25,092 nucleotides of DNA from a candidate division WOR-3 bacterium (GTDB taxonomy: Bacteria; Hydrothermota; UBA3072): the NCBI GenBank assembly GCA_039804165.1, contig JBDRZZ010000025.1:1-25092 (forward strand), read 5' to 3'. Positions 16,324 to 24,302 of this stretch are shown here, one piece after another. Below the pieces are notes generated by a model, which saw only the letters and a program-made list of their open reading frames with translations, was not told the origin of the DNA and did not search any database. Every line of letters starts with the position of its first letter. The stretch's first letter is position 1. The position numbers and the translations under genes are program-made.

Positions 16324-17316
16324 TTATGGTATTTTTGCAATTAATAAAGTTGCATCATCTGTCTTCTTTCTATACTTCTCAAAAGCTTCTTTTGCAACTT
16401 CCATAACAGGTCTATATATAACTCTTTTATCTTCAAAATTAAAAGAAGAAACTCCGTCAGAATGTAAAACAATAAGACAAGGGGTAGTAAGTTTCATTTT
16501 TTCTGTTTTAAAACTTCTCATATTACTTCCTAAAAGCCCATCAAAAGAAACCAACCTTCTATACATTTCGGGGGTATAAATCTGCGCTTTAATATTTCCT
16601 ATCCCAAGGAATTCTACATCACCATTCTTACTCATCCTAACAATTCCAATAACACAACCTCTACTGTGTTGAAGCTTATGATGGATTGCCAAAACAATTT
16701 CTTCAAGGTCATCTTTAAATCTATCCTTGAGCACTTTTATCGCCAATTTACTCGCCAAATTTGCCTTTGTTCCATGCCCAATACCATCAAGAACAGCCAC
16801 AACTGCATAATCTCCATATCTCTTCACAAAATAAGCATCTCCATTACTTTTAAAACCACTCATTGGCCGACTATAAACACTAATCTCTATTGAATTTCTC
16901 TTCTTATCCGAAAAAATCTTTCTCCCACTTAAAATAAATTTCCCATTCTCTACTTTAACCTTAACATCATTGAGTAATCTCTTTACGGCTCCTAATCCTA
17001 TTCCAAGTGTTTTTGCGGTGCTATATCCATCATCAAAAATTTCTTTTGTATCCACAGGGAAATCTACAGGATTCTCAGCTACAATATATACACTCTTTTC
17101 ATCTCCTCCTTCAAGGAAAATACTCAACTTGCCAGAAGAACTATGCTTTATCATATTTTTCGAAATTTCCTTTATTACAATCTTGAGCTCTTCTATGTCT
17201 TTTTCTTTAAGACTAAATCCTTTAACAAATTTTACCGTCTCAGAACCAGCTCTAAGGACATCCTCAGGACACTCTATATTAAATTCTATTGAAGGAAAAT
17301 TCTTATCTTCTTTCAT
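16324..17316 (-). CDS. RsbT-like / RsbX-like fusion: PP2C (SpoIIE-type) phosphatase
   Basis: 330 residues. About 1-135 is a GHKL ATPase-like domain of the RsbT/anti-sigma type: N-box region IVIKEISKNMIKHS, and G2-like DDGYSTAKTLGIGLGAVKRL. The G1 DxGxG is replaced by ENPVDFPVD, so ATP binding is doubtful. From about 145 to the end it is a PP2C-type phosphatase with Asp160, LDGIGHG (177-182), LGIGNIKA, LHSDGV (Asp287) and TDDATLL (Asp320/321). This metal-binding set is complete, and RsbX with this fold resets phosphorylated RsbR and RsbS. It overlaps rsbT by four bases. Its likely role is to dephosphorylate the stressosome. B. subtilis RsbX has no N-terminal domain like this one. Confidence 0.85.
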   Translation of the reverse strand: MKEDKNFPSIEFNIECPEDVLRAGSETVKFVKGFSLKEKDIEELKIVIKEISKNMIKHSSSGKLSIFLEGGDEKSVYIVAENPVDFPVDTKEIFDDGYSTAKTLGIGLGAVKRLLNDVKVKVENGKFILSGRKIFSDKKRNSIEISVYSRPMSGFKSNGDAYFVKRYGDYAVVAVLDGIGHGTKANLASKLAIKVLKDRFKDDLEEIVLAIHHKLQHSRGCVIGIVRMSKNGDVEFLGIGNIKAQIYTPEMYRRLVSFDGLLGSNMRSFKTEKMKLTTPCLIVLHSDGVSSFNFEDKRVIYRPVMEVAKEAFEKYRKKTDDATLLIAKIP

Positions 17317-17702
17317 CTTAATCTTTTATAAGTTATCACTTTTGTTCCTCTTTCATTACTTTCAATTTTAAATTCATCCATAAGATGTTTAGCTCCAATA
17401 AGGCCTATCCCCAAAGAATTGGAAGTGCTATAACCTCTTTCCATTGCTTTTTCAATATCCGGAATTCCAGGACCTTCATCTTGAAAGACAATTTCCATTC
17501 CCCCTTCATCTTTATAAACAATTACCTCTCCCCTATAAGCGTGTTTTATTATATTCCTTGTAAGTTCAGAAACCGCTGTTGCTATTCTTGTTTGATCAAT
17601 CCATCTAAAACCTATTTTTTCAGCCTGATTTTTTACCTCACGTCTTGCAATTAAAACATCTATTTCTTTAACTATTGGAATCCTTAAAATCTCCTCTTTC
17701 AT
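17313..17702 (-). CDS. rsbT: RsbT-type serine kinase of the stressosome
   Basis: This 129-residue kinase phosphorylates RsbS and RsbR and, once released, activates a downstream partner. The sequence follows B. subtilis RsbT closely: IARREVKNQAEKIGF, the N box TAVSELTRNIIKHA with Asn50, the G1 box QDEGPGIPD at 74-82, and GYSTSNSLGIGLIGAKHLMDEF. All ATP-binding boxes are intact, unlike the RsbT-like parts of the two neighbouring proteins. The start overlaps the rsbS stop (ATGA) and its stop overlaps the next gene by four bases. The usual RsbT target, RsbU, is not in the window. Confidence 0.93.
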   Translation of the reverse strand: MKEEILRIPIVKEIDVLIARREVKNQAEKIGFRWIDQTRIATAVSELTRNIIKHAYRGEVIVYKDEGGMEIVFQDEGPGIPDIEKAMERGYSTSNSLGIGLIGAKHLMDEFKIESNERGTKVITYKRLR

Positions 17703-18067
17703 AATGAATTTTTATCTATCTTTTTTCTCAGTTTTTCAATAGCAGCATCAAGCTCAAAAGCTGTTTCTATTTCCTCAAGATATAAACCAAGTTCTACAAG
17801 AGAAATTGCAACAGCCGGCTGAATCCCAACAACTATGACTTCTTTTCCCATAGCATTTAAGCCCGTTGCTATTTTCTGAAGCAATCGTCCAAGAAAGCTA
17901 TCTACTATATCAAGGGCAGAGATATCTATCGCTACACCTTTAATTTTAGAGTCTTCAGCCTCTCTAATTATCGCCTCTCCGGTTTCCTCTGCAGCTGTAT
18001 CATGAAGTTCTTCCTGAATTGGAACAACAAGAATATCTCCCAAATGCATCCTTGTCAGTCTTGCCAT
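17699..18067 (-). CDS. rsbS: RsbS-type STAS protein of the stressosome core
   Basis: 122 residues forming a single STAS domain. The signature ALDIVDSFLGRLLQ contains Ser57, aligned with the B. subtilis RsbS phosphoserine 59. It is followed by VVGIQPAVAISLVELGLYLEEIETAFELD, a close match to RsbS. In the family it forms the scaffold with RsbR and holds RsbT until it is phosphorylated. The ATG overlaps the end of the first rsbR by 13 bases, with GAGG/GGAGG close upstream; Met7 is a weaker alternative start. It is overlapped by rsbT downstream. Confidence 0.93.
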   Translation of the reverse strand: MARLTRMHLGDILVVPIQEELHDTAAEETGEAIIREAEDSKIKGVAIDISALDIVDSFLGRLLQKIATGLNAMGKEVIVVGIQPAVAISLVELGLYLEEIETAFELDAAIEKLRKKIDKNSL

Positions 18068-18900
18068 TCTCCTCCTCTTTTATTCTTTGCTCTTTTTGAA
18101 ACCACATATTTTAGACCTTCTCTTAATGTAGAAAGAGTTTTAAGACCCGAAAGATCGATTCCAAGATCAGCAATTGTCTGGGCAATCTCTACTCCAATCC
18201 CAGTAAGAATAGCTTCCGCTCCAACTAGCTGCACTGCTTTTGCTGTCTTAATTAAATGATCTGCTACTGCACTATCAACAGCTGTAATACCTGAAATATC
18301 TATTATAGCTACTTCAACCCTCTTCTCAACAATTTGTGTCAATAAAGCTTCTGAGATTCTTGAAGCTCTTTCACTATCAAGAGAACCCAATATTGGAACA
18401 GTTAAAACCCCTTCCCAAACATCAATTACAGGGGTTGAGATTTCTAAAAGTTCTTCCTTCTGAGCTTCAATTTTTTTCTCTTTTTCAAGCTCAAGAAGTT
18501 TCAATTTTGTAACGTCTTTTGTAATACCAAGAGTCCCAATTATATTACCTTCGTAATCATAAAATGGTAATTTCGTTACAGAAACCCAAGCATCTTTTCC
18601 TCCAGGGAGTGTGATTTTGAAAATTTTATCTATAATAGGTTTTCCACTCCTCATTATCCTTTTTTCTTCCTCAAACATTTCTCTTGCTACATCCTCTGGA
18701 TAAAAATCAAAATCTGTTTTTCCTACATATTCCTCTCTGGAAAGGCCTGTTCCTTCTGCCTTCGAAGCACTTACAGCCAAAAAACGCCCTTCTTTATCTT
18801 TAAAATAAATCCTATCAGGAATATGCTCTAAAAGCGCATCTAACATCATACTCTTTGAAAGAAGTTCCTCTTCTCTCTTTGGTAAATTTTTCTTATTCAC
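18055..18900 (-). CDS. RsbR-type stressosome sensor, PAS-STAS (first copy, head of operon)
   Basis: 281 residues. A PAS domain covers about residues 20-130 (DRIYFKDKEGRFLAVSAS, VGKTDFDFYPEDVA, GTLGITKDVTKL). A short helix (KEKKIEAQKEELLEIS) joins it to a STAS domain with GSLDSERASRI and DISGITAVDSAVADH, which place it in the RsbR class with Ser at the usual phospho-Thr sites. The frame extends 47 codons upstream, but that extension crosses the promoter region. GTG at 18898-18900 with AGGAGG seven bases upstream is the better start. It heads the operon and supplies the sensor subunit for RsbS and RsbT. Confidence 0.9.
   Translation of the reverse strand: MNKKNLPKREEELLSKSMMLDALLEHIPDRIYFKDKEGRFLAVSASKAEGTGLSREEYVGKTDFDFYPEDVAREMFEEEKRIMRSGKPIIDKIFKITLPGGKDAWVSVTKLPFYDYEGNIIGTLGITKDVTKLKLLELEKEKKIEAQKEELLEISTPVIDVWEGVLTVPILGSLDSERASRISEALLTQIVEKRVEVAIIDISGITAVDSAVADHLIKTAKAVQLVGAEAILTGIGVEIAQTIADLGIDLSGLKTLSTLREGLKYVVSKRAKNKRGGEWQD
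18103..18435 (-). repeat. 333-bp direct repeat: STAS-coding half of rsbR (copy in the first gene)
   Basis: Partner of 15472-15804 in the same orientation, 2631 bases away. Outside the repeat the two rsbR genes differ strongly. Confidence 0.9.
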
Positions 18901-18982
18901 TGTGAAACCTCCTTTGCGAAAAAGTTTTATGTTGAAGATTGAAGAAAAATAATATGCTTTTTCAGAATCTTCAAAAAAACTC

Positions 18983-19020
18983 ATCATAAAAAAATTTAAA
19001 AAGAAAATTTTTTTTGTCAA
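18983..19020 (-). promoter_or_regulatory. Probable promoter region of the stressosome operon
   Basis: TTGACA on the minus strand (19020-19015), preceded by CTC as in two other promoters here, lies between the upstream operon's terminator and the first rsbR. The best -10-like hexamer, TATGAT at 18988-18983, is 26 bases away, too far for an ordinary pair, and at 17 bases only AAATTT is found. The -35 looks real; the -10 is uncertain. The leader would be about 80-110 bases. Confidence 0.4.
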
Positions 19021-19060
19021 GAGAAAATCCTTCTCATTCAATTAAACTAAAATTTCTTAC

Positions 19061-19094
19061 TAAAAATCGGGGAAGGTTCTCACCTCCCCCGATT
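19061..19094 (-). terminator. Strong intrinsic terminator after serA
   Basis: On the minus strand AATCGGGGGAGG (19094-19083), a six-base loop and CCTTCCCCGATT (19076-19065) form a 12-bp stem with one G-U pair, followed by TTT. It sits 30 bases past the serA stop and separates that operon from the stressosome operon. Confidence 0.85.
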
Positions 19095-19124
19095 CAATCT
19101 TCAATTTAGAAAGAAATTTTATTT

Positions 19125-20027
19125 TTATAATCTCTCAGCTATCTTTTTAACCACTTCTGTCCCGACTCTCCTTGAAGACTCTTCAGCTTGTGCTCCAAGA
19201 TGAGGAGTACAGATAAAATTATCTAATTCCATAAGCTTTAAGTCTTTTGGAGGTTCTTCTTCAAAAACATCAAGAGCTGCTCCTCTTATCTCTCCATTTT
19301 TAAGGGCATTATAAAGAGCATCTTCATCCACAATTCCTCCCCGAGCACAATTTACCAGATAAGCAGTTTTCTTCATTTTCTTGAATTCTCTTTCCCCAAT
19401 TAAATGGTGTGTTTCTTCTGTGTGTGGTAAATGTAAAGAGATGATGTCAGAAGATTCTAAGAGCTCATCAAAACCAACCATCCTAACATTTAATCCTTCT
19501 ACACTTTTAACATAAGGATCATATCCAAGAACCTTTGCTCCAAATCCAAGAACAAGCTCAGCTGTCCTTCTACCTATTCTTCCTAAACCAATGATACCAA
19601 CAATGCAGGAACCAAGCTCATTTCCAATAAACTGTTTCTTTGGCCATTCTCCTCTTCTCATACTTGCTGTTGCCTGAGGAATGTGACGTAAAAGAGCAAG
19701 CATATGAGCAACAGCTAACTCAGCAACCCCATTTGTAGAAGCCTCTGGAGTATTAATAACTTCTATTCCTTTCTCTCTTGCATATTCGGCATCAATATTG
19801 TCAAGACCAACACCTGCTCTTATAATGAATTTTAGCTTTCCCTTTGCTATATCTATCAAATCTTTCCTAATCTTCGTTCTACTTCTTACAATAACTCCAT
19901 CAAAATCACCTATAATTTTAGCTAATTCTTCTTTTTCAATTGATGTATTCTCAACGACCTCAACATTCAATTTTTTAAGAGCTTCCACAGCTTCTTTCTC
20001 TAACTGATCACAAATTAAGACCTTCAT
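19125..20027 (-). CDS. serA: D-3-phosphoglycerate dehydrogenase, short form
   Basis: A 300-residue D-2-hydroxyacid dehydrogenase that oxidises 3-phosphoglycerate in serine synthesis. The substrate segment RAGVGLDNID, the NAD-binding GIIGLGRIGR (about 145-153), the catalytic Arg in VNCARGGIVDE, the Glu in the ALDVFEEEPP region, and the catalytic His in TPHLGAQ are all present. It ends soon after the second half of the catalytic domain and lacks the C-terminal ASB and ACT domains of long SerA, so it is unlikely to be serine-inhibited in that way. Other hydroxyacid dehydrogenases of the family cannot be excluded. ATG 20027 has GGGGG five bases upstream; the TTG just before it is too close. Last gene of its operon. 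Confidence 0.87.
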   Translation of the reverse strand: MKVLICDQLEKEAVEALKKLNVEVVENTSIEKEELAKIIGDFDGVIVRSRTKIRKDLIDIAKGKLKFIIRAGVGLDNIDAEYAREKGIEVINTPEASTNGVAELAVAHMLALLRHIPQATASMRRGEWPKKQFIGNELGSCIVGIIGLGRIGRRTAELVLGFGAKVLGYDPYVKSVEGLNVRMVGFDELLESSDIISLHLPHTEETHHLIGEREFKKMKKTAYLVNCARGGIVDEDALYNALKNGEIRGAALDVFEEEPPKDLKLMELDNFICTPHLGAQAEESSRRVGTEVVKKIAERL

Positions 20028-20046
20028 CAAAACCCCCTTTCTTTAA

Positions 20047-20679
20047 CTATTTCGGTAAAATATCAATAACAATTCTCCTATTTTTATTTCTTCCTTCTGG
20101 AGTTTCATTTGAAGCAATTGGCCTAAATTCTCCATATGCGACAGCTGATAGCCGCCTAGGATCTATCCCTACTTCATCTACCAAAAAAACCACTACATTC
20201 ACAGCTCTTTTCGCAGAAAGGTCCCAATTAGTTGGATATTTTTCTTTTAAACTACCTGAAATACTCGACCCATCAGTATGACCTTCAATTCTTATCTCTC
20301 TATTTCCCATTTCTTTTAAGACATTTGCTATTCTAACCAGAGTCCTTTTTCCTTCTTCACTCAACTCTACAGAACCAGGAGGAAACATTTTTTCACAAGG
20401 TAAAGTAATCGATATTTCTTCTTTTTCAAGATCTACTTCTACTCCTTCGACCATATCCTTAATATCTTGAATTAAATAACTTACCTTTCTTTCTTTACTT
20501 AACGTATCTACCTTTTGGGCGGTCTTTTTTAATTCATTAACCACAGAAACAAGTATTTTATTTTCTTCCTTGTATTCAATAAGACTCTTACATAAAGGAG
20601 TATATTTCCTCTCGTAAAACAAACTAAAAGCCACCAGTAAAGTTAAAATTAAAATAAAATAAAAAACATCCTTTTTCAT
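20047..20679 (-). CDS. Membrane-anchored OmpA/MotB-type peptidoglycan-binding protein
   Basis: 210 residues. One N-terminal transmembrane segment (about 5-23, FYFILILTLLVAFSLFY) is followed by a coiled stretch (about 30-70) and an OmpA-like domain (about 85-208) with IRIEGHTDG, NWDLSAKRAVNVVVFL, RRLSAVAYGEFRPIASN and the typical GRNKNRRIVIDI. The domain binds diaminopimelate in peptidoglycan. The TM segment lacks the channel Asp of MotB and no motA is next to it, so a flagellar stator role is not supported; an envelope anchor is more likely. AGGAGG overlaps the stop of the PBP gene upstream, which suits a shared cell-wall role. Confidence 0.85.
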   Translation of the reverse strand: MKKDVFYFILILTLLVAFSLFYERKYTPLCKSLIEYKEENKILVSVVNELKKTAQKVDTLSKERKVSYLIQDIKDMVEGVEVDLEKEEISITLPCEKMFPPGSVELSEEGKRTLVRIANVLKEMGNREIRIEGHTDGSSISGSLKEKYPTNWDLSAKRAVNVVVFLVDEVGIDPRRLSAVAYGEFRPIASNETPEGRNKNRRIVIDILPK

Positions 20680-20688
20680 AAATTCCTC

Positions 20689-22797
20689 CTAAAAATTAAA
20701 ATCATCAAGCATTTCAATTGGCTTCTCAGGAGGGACTTTCTCCTTACTATGAAGTCTGCATAAGTTTGTAGGAACCTCCCCTTTTCTAAAAACTTCCTTT
20801 TTTACACTAGGACATCTTGAAGTCGCAAGCTCCCCACTCTCAGTGCAAACAAATCTAAATTCAATCTCCTCTGGAATAGGAAATTCATAATTCATAGTAG
20901 AATCACAAACATCTTTCATAAATTGAGTCCAAATAGGAAGAGCCACTACTGCGCCGCTTGCTTTATCTCCTATTGGTCTTGGATAATCAAAACCAACCCA
21001 CACTCCAACACATAGGTTTTTAGTAAATCCTATAAACCAAGCGTTCCTAAAGTCGTTAGTAGTTCCTGTTTTCCCAGCTGCAGGCAATAAAAAACCTTCT
21101 TTTCTTGCAGAATAAGCGGTCCCCCCTCCTTCTAAAACACTTTCCATCATATTAATCATTATATATGCAGTGCTTTCAGAAAGAACTCTTTGCTTAACAA
21201 TTCTATTCTCATACACTGTATTACCATACCTATCAACAACTTTCCGAATAAATATAGGATTAACTTTCTCTCCAAGATTTGCAATTGTTGAAAAAGCCCT
21301 CACCATTTCAAGAAGGGAAACACCTGAGGAGCCAAGAGCTATAGAAAGAACAGGCTCAAGAGGACTTTCTATTCCCATTTGATAGGCATATTCCACCACC
21401 GAAAAAGGTCCAACTTCTTGAACAAGATTTAAAGAAGCTACATTCCTGGACTTTGCCAAGGCTGTTCTTAAGGAAATTTTCCCCATAAAAGTCTCATCAT
21501 AATTTTTAGGTGCATAAATTTTCCCTGCTATTTCTTTTATAATTGGGAGATCAAAAACAAAATCAGAAGGCAAAAATCCATTGTCAATTGCTGCTGTAAA
21601 TAGGAATGGTTTAAAAGCCGAACCCGCCTCTCTTTTAGCCTGAATAGCTCTGTTATAGGAACTGTGTTTAAAATCTCGTCCTCCGCAAAGAGCAAGAACA
21701 TAACCTGTATTTGGATCCATCGCAACAAGGGCCCCTTGGATGTAAGGAATATTTCCTGGATTAATAAGAGAATCAGGAATAGAATTTTTCTTTGGGGTAA
21801 TCCGCCAAACTTCTTCAATTTTTTCAAGACCAATTTCTAAAATACTATCAGCAAGCGCCTGCATTTCTTTATTCATAGTAGTATAAACCTTATAACCTCC
21901 CCAAGAGATATATGCCTTACCAAAAAGTTCTTCCATTTGTCTTTTTACCTCATTTATGAAATATGGACCTATTGGTTTTTCCCTTGAATGATCCACAACG
22001 GAAAGAGATTCTTCTAAAGCTCTCTTATATTGTTCTTCTGTAATGTTTTTTTCTTCAAACATTTCCTTCAACACTAAGTTTCGTCTTTGAATAAAGCGCT
22101 CATAGTTATTATAGGGAGAATAATATCCAGGAGAACGAATAAGACCCACAAGAGCTGCAGCTTCAGATATTGAAAGATCCTCAGGGAGTTTTCCAAAATA
22201 ATAACGGGAAGCAGCTCCTATTCCATAATTTCCATATCCCCAATATATTTCGTTTAGATACATCTCAAGTATCTCTTTTTTTGTATATCTTCTTTCAATC
22301 AAAATGGAAAGATAAATTTCCTCTATTTTTCTAAGAAGTGTTTTTCTCAAAGTTAGAAATATATTCCTTGAAAGTTGTTGGGTAATCGTGCTCCCACCTT
22401 GCCCCCACTCTTTTCCAACCACTTTTCTCCCTAAATTTACCAATGCAACTTTTAAAAGTCTCCTACAATCTATTCCCCAGTGGCGATAAAATCTTTTATC
22501 TTCAAGAGAAACAATCGCTTGGGGAATATACTTTGGAATTGAATCAAGAAATATAGGAATTCTTCTCTCTTCAAAAATTTCCAAGATTAATTTATCATTT
22601 ATATCATATATTTCTGTAGAAAGTTTTGGCTCATAATTTGCTAAAGACTCTACATTTGGTAAATCGTTAATTATCACAATATTAATTCCAATTATAGCTC
22701 CAAATATAAAAAAAATAAGATTTAGAATGAAAAATCTTCGATTTTCTACAAAAATAAATTTAATTATATTAGAAAATTTCTTTTCTTCTTCATGCAT
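20689..22797 (-). CDS. Class A penicillin-binding protein (PBP1A-like)
   Basis: 702 residues; a bifunctional peptidoglycan polymerase and cross-linker. A short cytoplasmic start and one transmembrane helix (about 20-44) precede the GT51 glycosyltransferase with SLEDKRFYRHWGID (catalytic Glu99) and GGSTITQQLSRN. The transpeptidase has the active Ser393 in GSAFKPF (SxxK), SRN at 450-452 and GKTGTT (KTG 576-578). The C-terminal tail contains four cysteines (around CDSTMN, FVCTESGE, SRCPSV and TNLCRLH). The ATG lies three bases after the stop of the GGDEF gene, with no evident Shine-Dalgarno, so coupling by reinitiation is likely. Length and order are typical. Confidence 0.93.
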   Translation of the reverse strand: MHEEEKKFSNIIKFIFVENRRFFILNLIFFIFGAIIGINIVIINDLPNVESLANYEPKLSTEIYDINDKLILEIFEERRIPIFLDSIPKYIPQAIVSLEDKRFYRHWGIDCRRLLKVALVNLGRKVVGKEWGQGGSTITQQLSRNIFLTLRKTLLRKIEEIYLSILIERRYTKKEILEMYLNEIYWGYGNYGIGAASRYYFGKLPEDLSISEAAALVGLIRSPGYYSPYNNYERFIQRRNLVLKEMFEEKNITEEQYKRALEESLSVVDHSREKPIGPYFINEVKRQMEELFGKAYISWGGYKVYTTMNKEMQALADSILEIGLEKIEEVWRITPKKNSIPDSLINPGNIPYIQGALVAMDPNTGYVLALCGGRDFKHSSYNRAIQAKREAGSAFKPFLFTAAIDNGFLPSDFVFDLPIIKEIAGKIYAPKNYDETFMGKISLRTALAKSRNVASLNLVQEVGPFSVVEYAYQMGIESPLEPVLSIALGSSGVSLLEMVRAFSTIANLGEKVNPIFIRKVVDRYGNTVYENRIVKQRVLSESTAYIMINMMESVLEGGGTAYSARKEGFLLPAAGKTGTTNDFRNAWFIGFTKNLCVGVWVGFDYPRPIGDKASGAVVALPIWTQFMKDVCDSTMNYEFPIPEEIEFRFVCTESGELATSRCPSVKKEVFRKGEVPTNLCRLHSKEKVPPEKPIEMLDDFNF

Positions 22798-22800
22798 TTC

Positions 22801-24294
22801 TTATTTGCCTATAGAAGAAAACTCGATTCTATCTCCACCTTTTTCTTTAGCAATATAACAAGCATTATCTGCATAACGGACGAGTTCAATAAATGTTTTC
22901 CCGTCATAAGGATAGACCCCCACACCAATAGAAACAGTTAATCCTTTAAGAAACTCGTTTTCTCTTACTTTCTCAAGCATTTGATTAGCTATTTTTACAG
23001 CCTTATTAATATTCGTTTTTCTTAAAAGAGCAATAAATTCATCACCACCGTATCTTCCAAGTAAATCATTAGAAGATAAACAACTTTTCATAATATTAGA
23101 GAAAATTTTTAAACCCTCATCCCCTCTCTGATGACCATACCTATCGTTAAATTCTTTAAAATTATCAAAATCAAGAAACAAAATCGTAAATTCCTCCCCT
23201 CTTTTTTCTGCAAGAGCAATCTCTTCCATTATCTTTTCCTCTAAAATCCTTCTGTTAACCGCTCCTGTTAAAGGATCCTCTATGGAAAGTCTCTTTGTTT
23301 CTTCAAAAAGCTTAGAGCGCTCTATAGCAATTGCAATTTGAGCTCCAAGAGCTACTAATAAATTTCTTGCTGATTTAGGAAAGGCTTCTCTTTGAAGACT
23401 TTCAATATCAAGAACACCTATCACCTTATCTCTAATTTTAAGAGGTATTGAAAATTCAGATCTTTTCTTAAATCCTTTTGGCCCATGTAAAGGAACCATA
23501 GAAACATCAGCAGCATAATAAGGTTGACCTGTTTCTATAACCCTTCCAATAATACCTCCTTCATCAATTCTCATTTTTGTCCCTATATGTTCTTTTATAG
23601 AATTTACTCCCCACTTAAGTGTAGCATACTTCCCATCCTCTTCCACAAGATAAACCGCTATAATTTCATAACCAAAATGCATTGTTAACTGCTTAATAAT
23701 TTCTTCGATTAATTGATCAATATCCAAACTAGCATTAATTATGTTACTTAAATCACAAGAAATTCGGAGTTCTCTCATAACCTCGTTAAGTTTTTGGTAA
23801 AGTCTGGAATTGGCAAGAGCATAAGCAAGTATAGGAGCAATATTTCTTATTAACTCTTTTATCTCTTCCACTTTATCAGAAACATCTTCAAAATAATACA
23901 AATATAAAATACCTTCTACCTCTCCCCTAAGTCCTATAGGAGCAGCTATTAATAGTTTTATCCTATCCATAATTCCACTTTTCCTATTAGAAAATTCATA
24001 AGAGTTTCTCGTAACTATAATATTTCTCTTTCTTATCACTTCTCCTTCTATTCCTATAGCTAAATTTGCTGTGCTTCTATGAGTAGAAAATTCTTTCTTC
24101 TCAGGATAATAATCATAAGCAATTTTTTCTGGATTTTCTTTAAGGATTAAAAAAGAAGAATAATCAGCCCCTGAAATCTCAGGCACCGACTTTAGGATTT
24201 CTCTTATAATCCCTTCTTGCTTAGAGAAAAGGGAAAGATTCCCTAATAAACGGCCTACCCAATTCAAAAACTCTATTTCATTATAAGTTTTCAT
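22801..24294 (-). CDS. Diguanylate cyclase with two GAF domains
   Basis: 497 residues, soluble. The first GAF-like domain covers about 10-165 and the second about 185-325 (YEIIAVYLVEEDGKY, GGIIGRVIETGQPYYAADV, RSEFSIPLKIRDKVIGVLDIES). The GGDEF domain follows from DPLTGAVNRRILEE, with FLDFDNFKEFNDRYGHQ and the catalytic GRYGGDEF (GGDEF at 416-420), then LTVSIGVGVYP and YADNACYIAKEKG. All catalytic parts are intact, so it should make cyclic di-GMP from GTP. The inhibitory RxxD site usually found a few residues upstream reads SSND, so product inhibition is probably lost. The first gene of its operon; its promoter lies so close to the ATG that the mRNA may be leaderless. Confidence 0.9.
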   Translation of the reverse strand: MKTYNEIEFLNWVGRLLGNLSLFSKQEGIIREILKSVPEISGADYSSFLILKENPEKIAYDYYPEKKEFSTHRSTANLAIGIEGEVIRKRNIIVTRNSYEFSNRKSGIMDRIKLLIAAPIGLRGEVEGILYLYYFEDVSDKVEEIKELIRNIAPILAYALANSRLYQKLNEVMRELRISCDLSNIINASLDIDQLIEEIIKQLTMHFGYEIIAVYLVEEDGKYATLKWGVNSIKEHIGTKMRIDEGGIIGRVIETGQPYYAADVSMVPLHGPKGFKKRSEFSIPLKIRDKVIGVLDIESLQREAFPKSARNLLVALGAQIAIAIERSKLFEETKRLSIEDPLTGAVNRRILEEKIMEEIALAEKRGEEFTILFLDFDNFKEFNDRYGHQRGDEGLKIFSNIMKSCLSSNDLLGRYGGDEFIALLRKTNINKAVKIANQMLEKVRENEFLKGLTVSIGVGVYPYDGKTFIELVRYADNACYIAKEKGGDRIEFSSIGK

Positions 24295-24302
24295 TTCTTA
24301 AA

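Noticed and set aside
18901-19041. 47-codon N-terminal extension of the first rsbR
   Set aside because: It runs through the -35 promoter box and leader; GTG 18900 with AGGAGG at seven bases is a much better start.
20047-20679. MotB flagellar stator
   Set aside because: The transmembrane segment lacks the essential Asp, no motA or flagellar gene is nearby, and OmpA-type domains are common in other envelope anchors.
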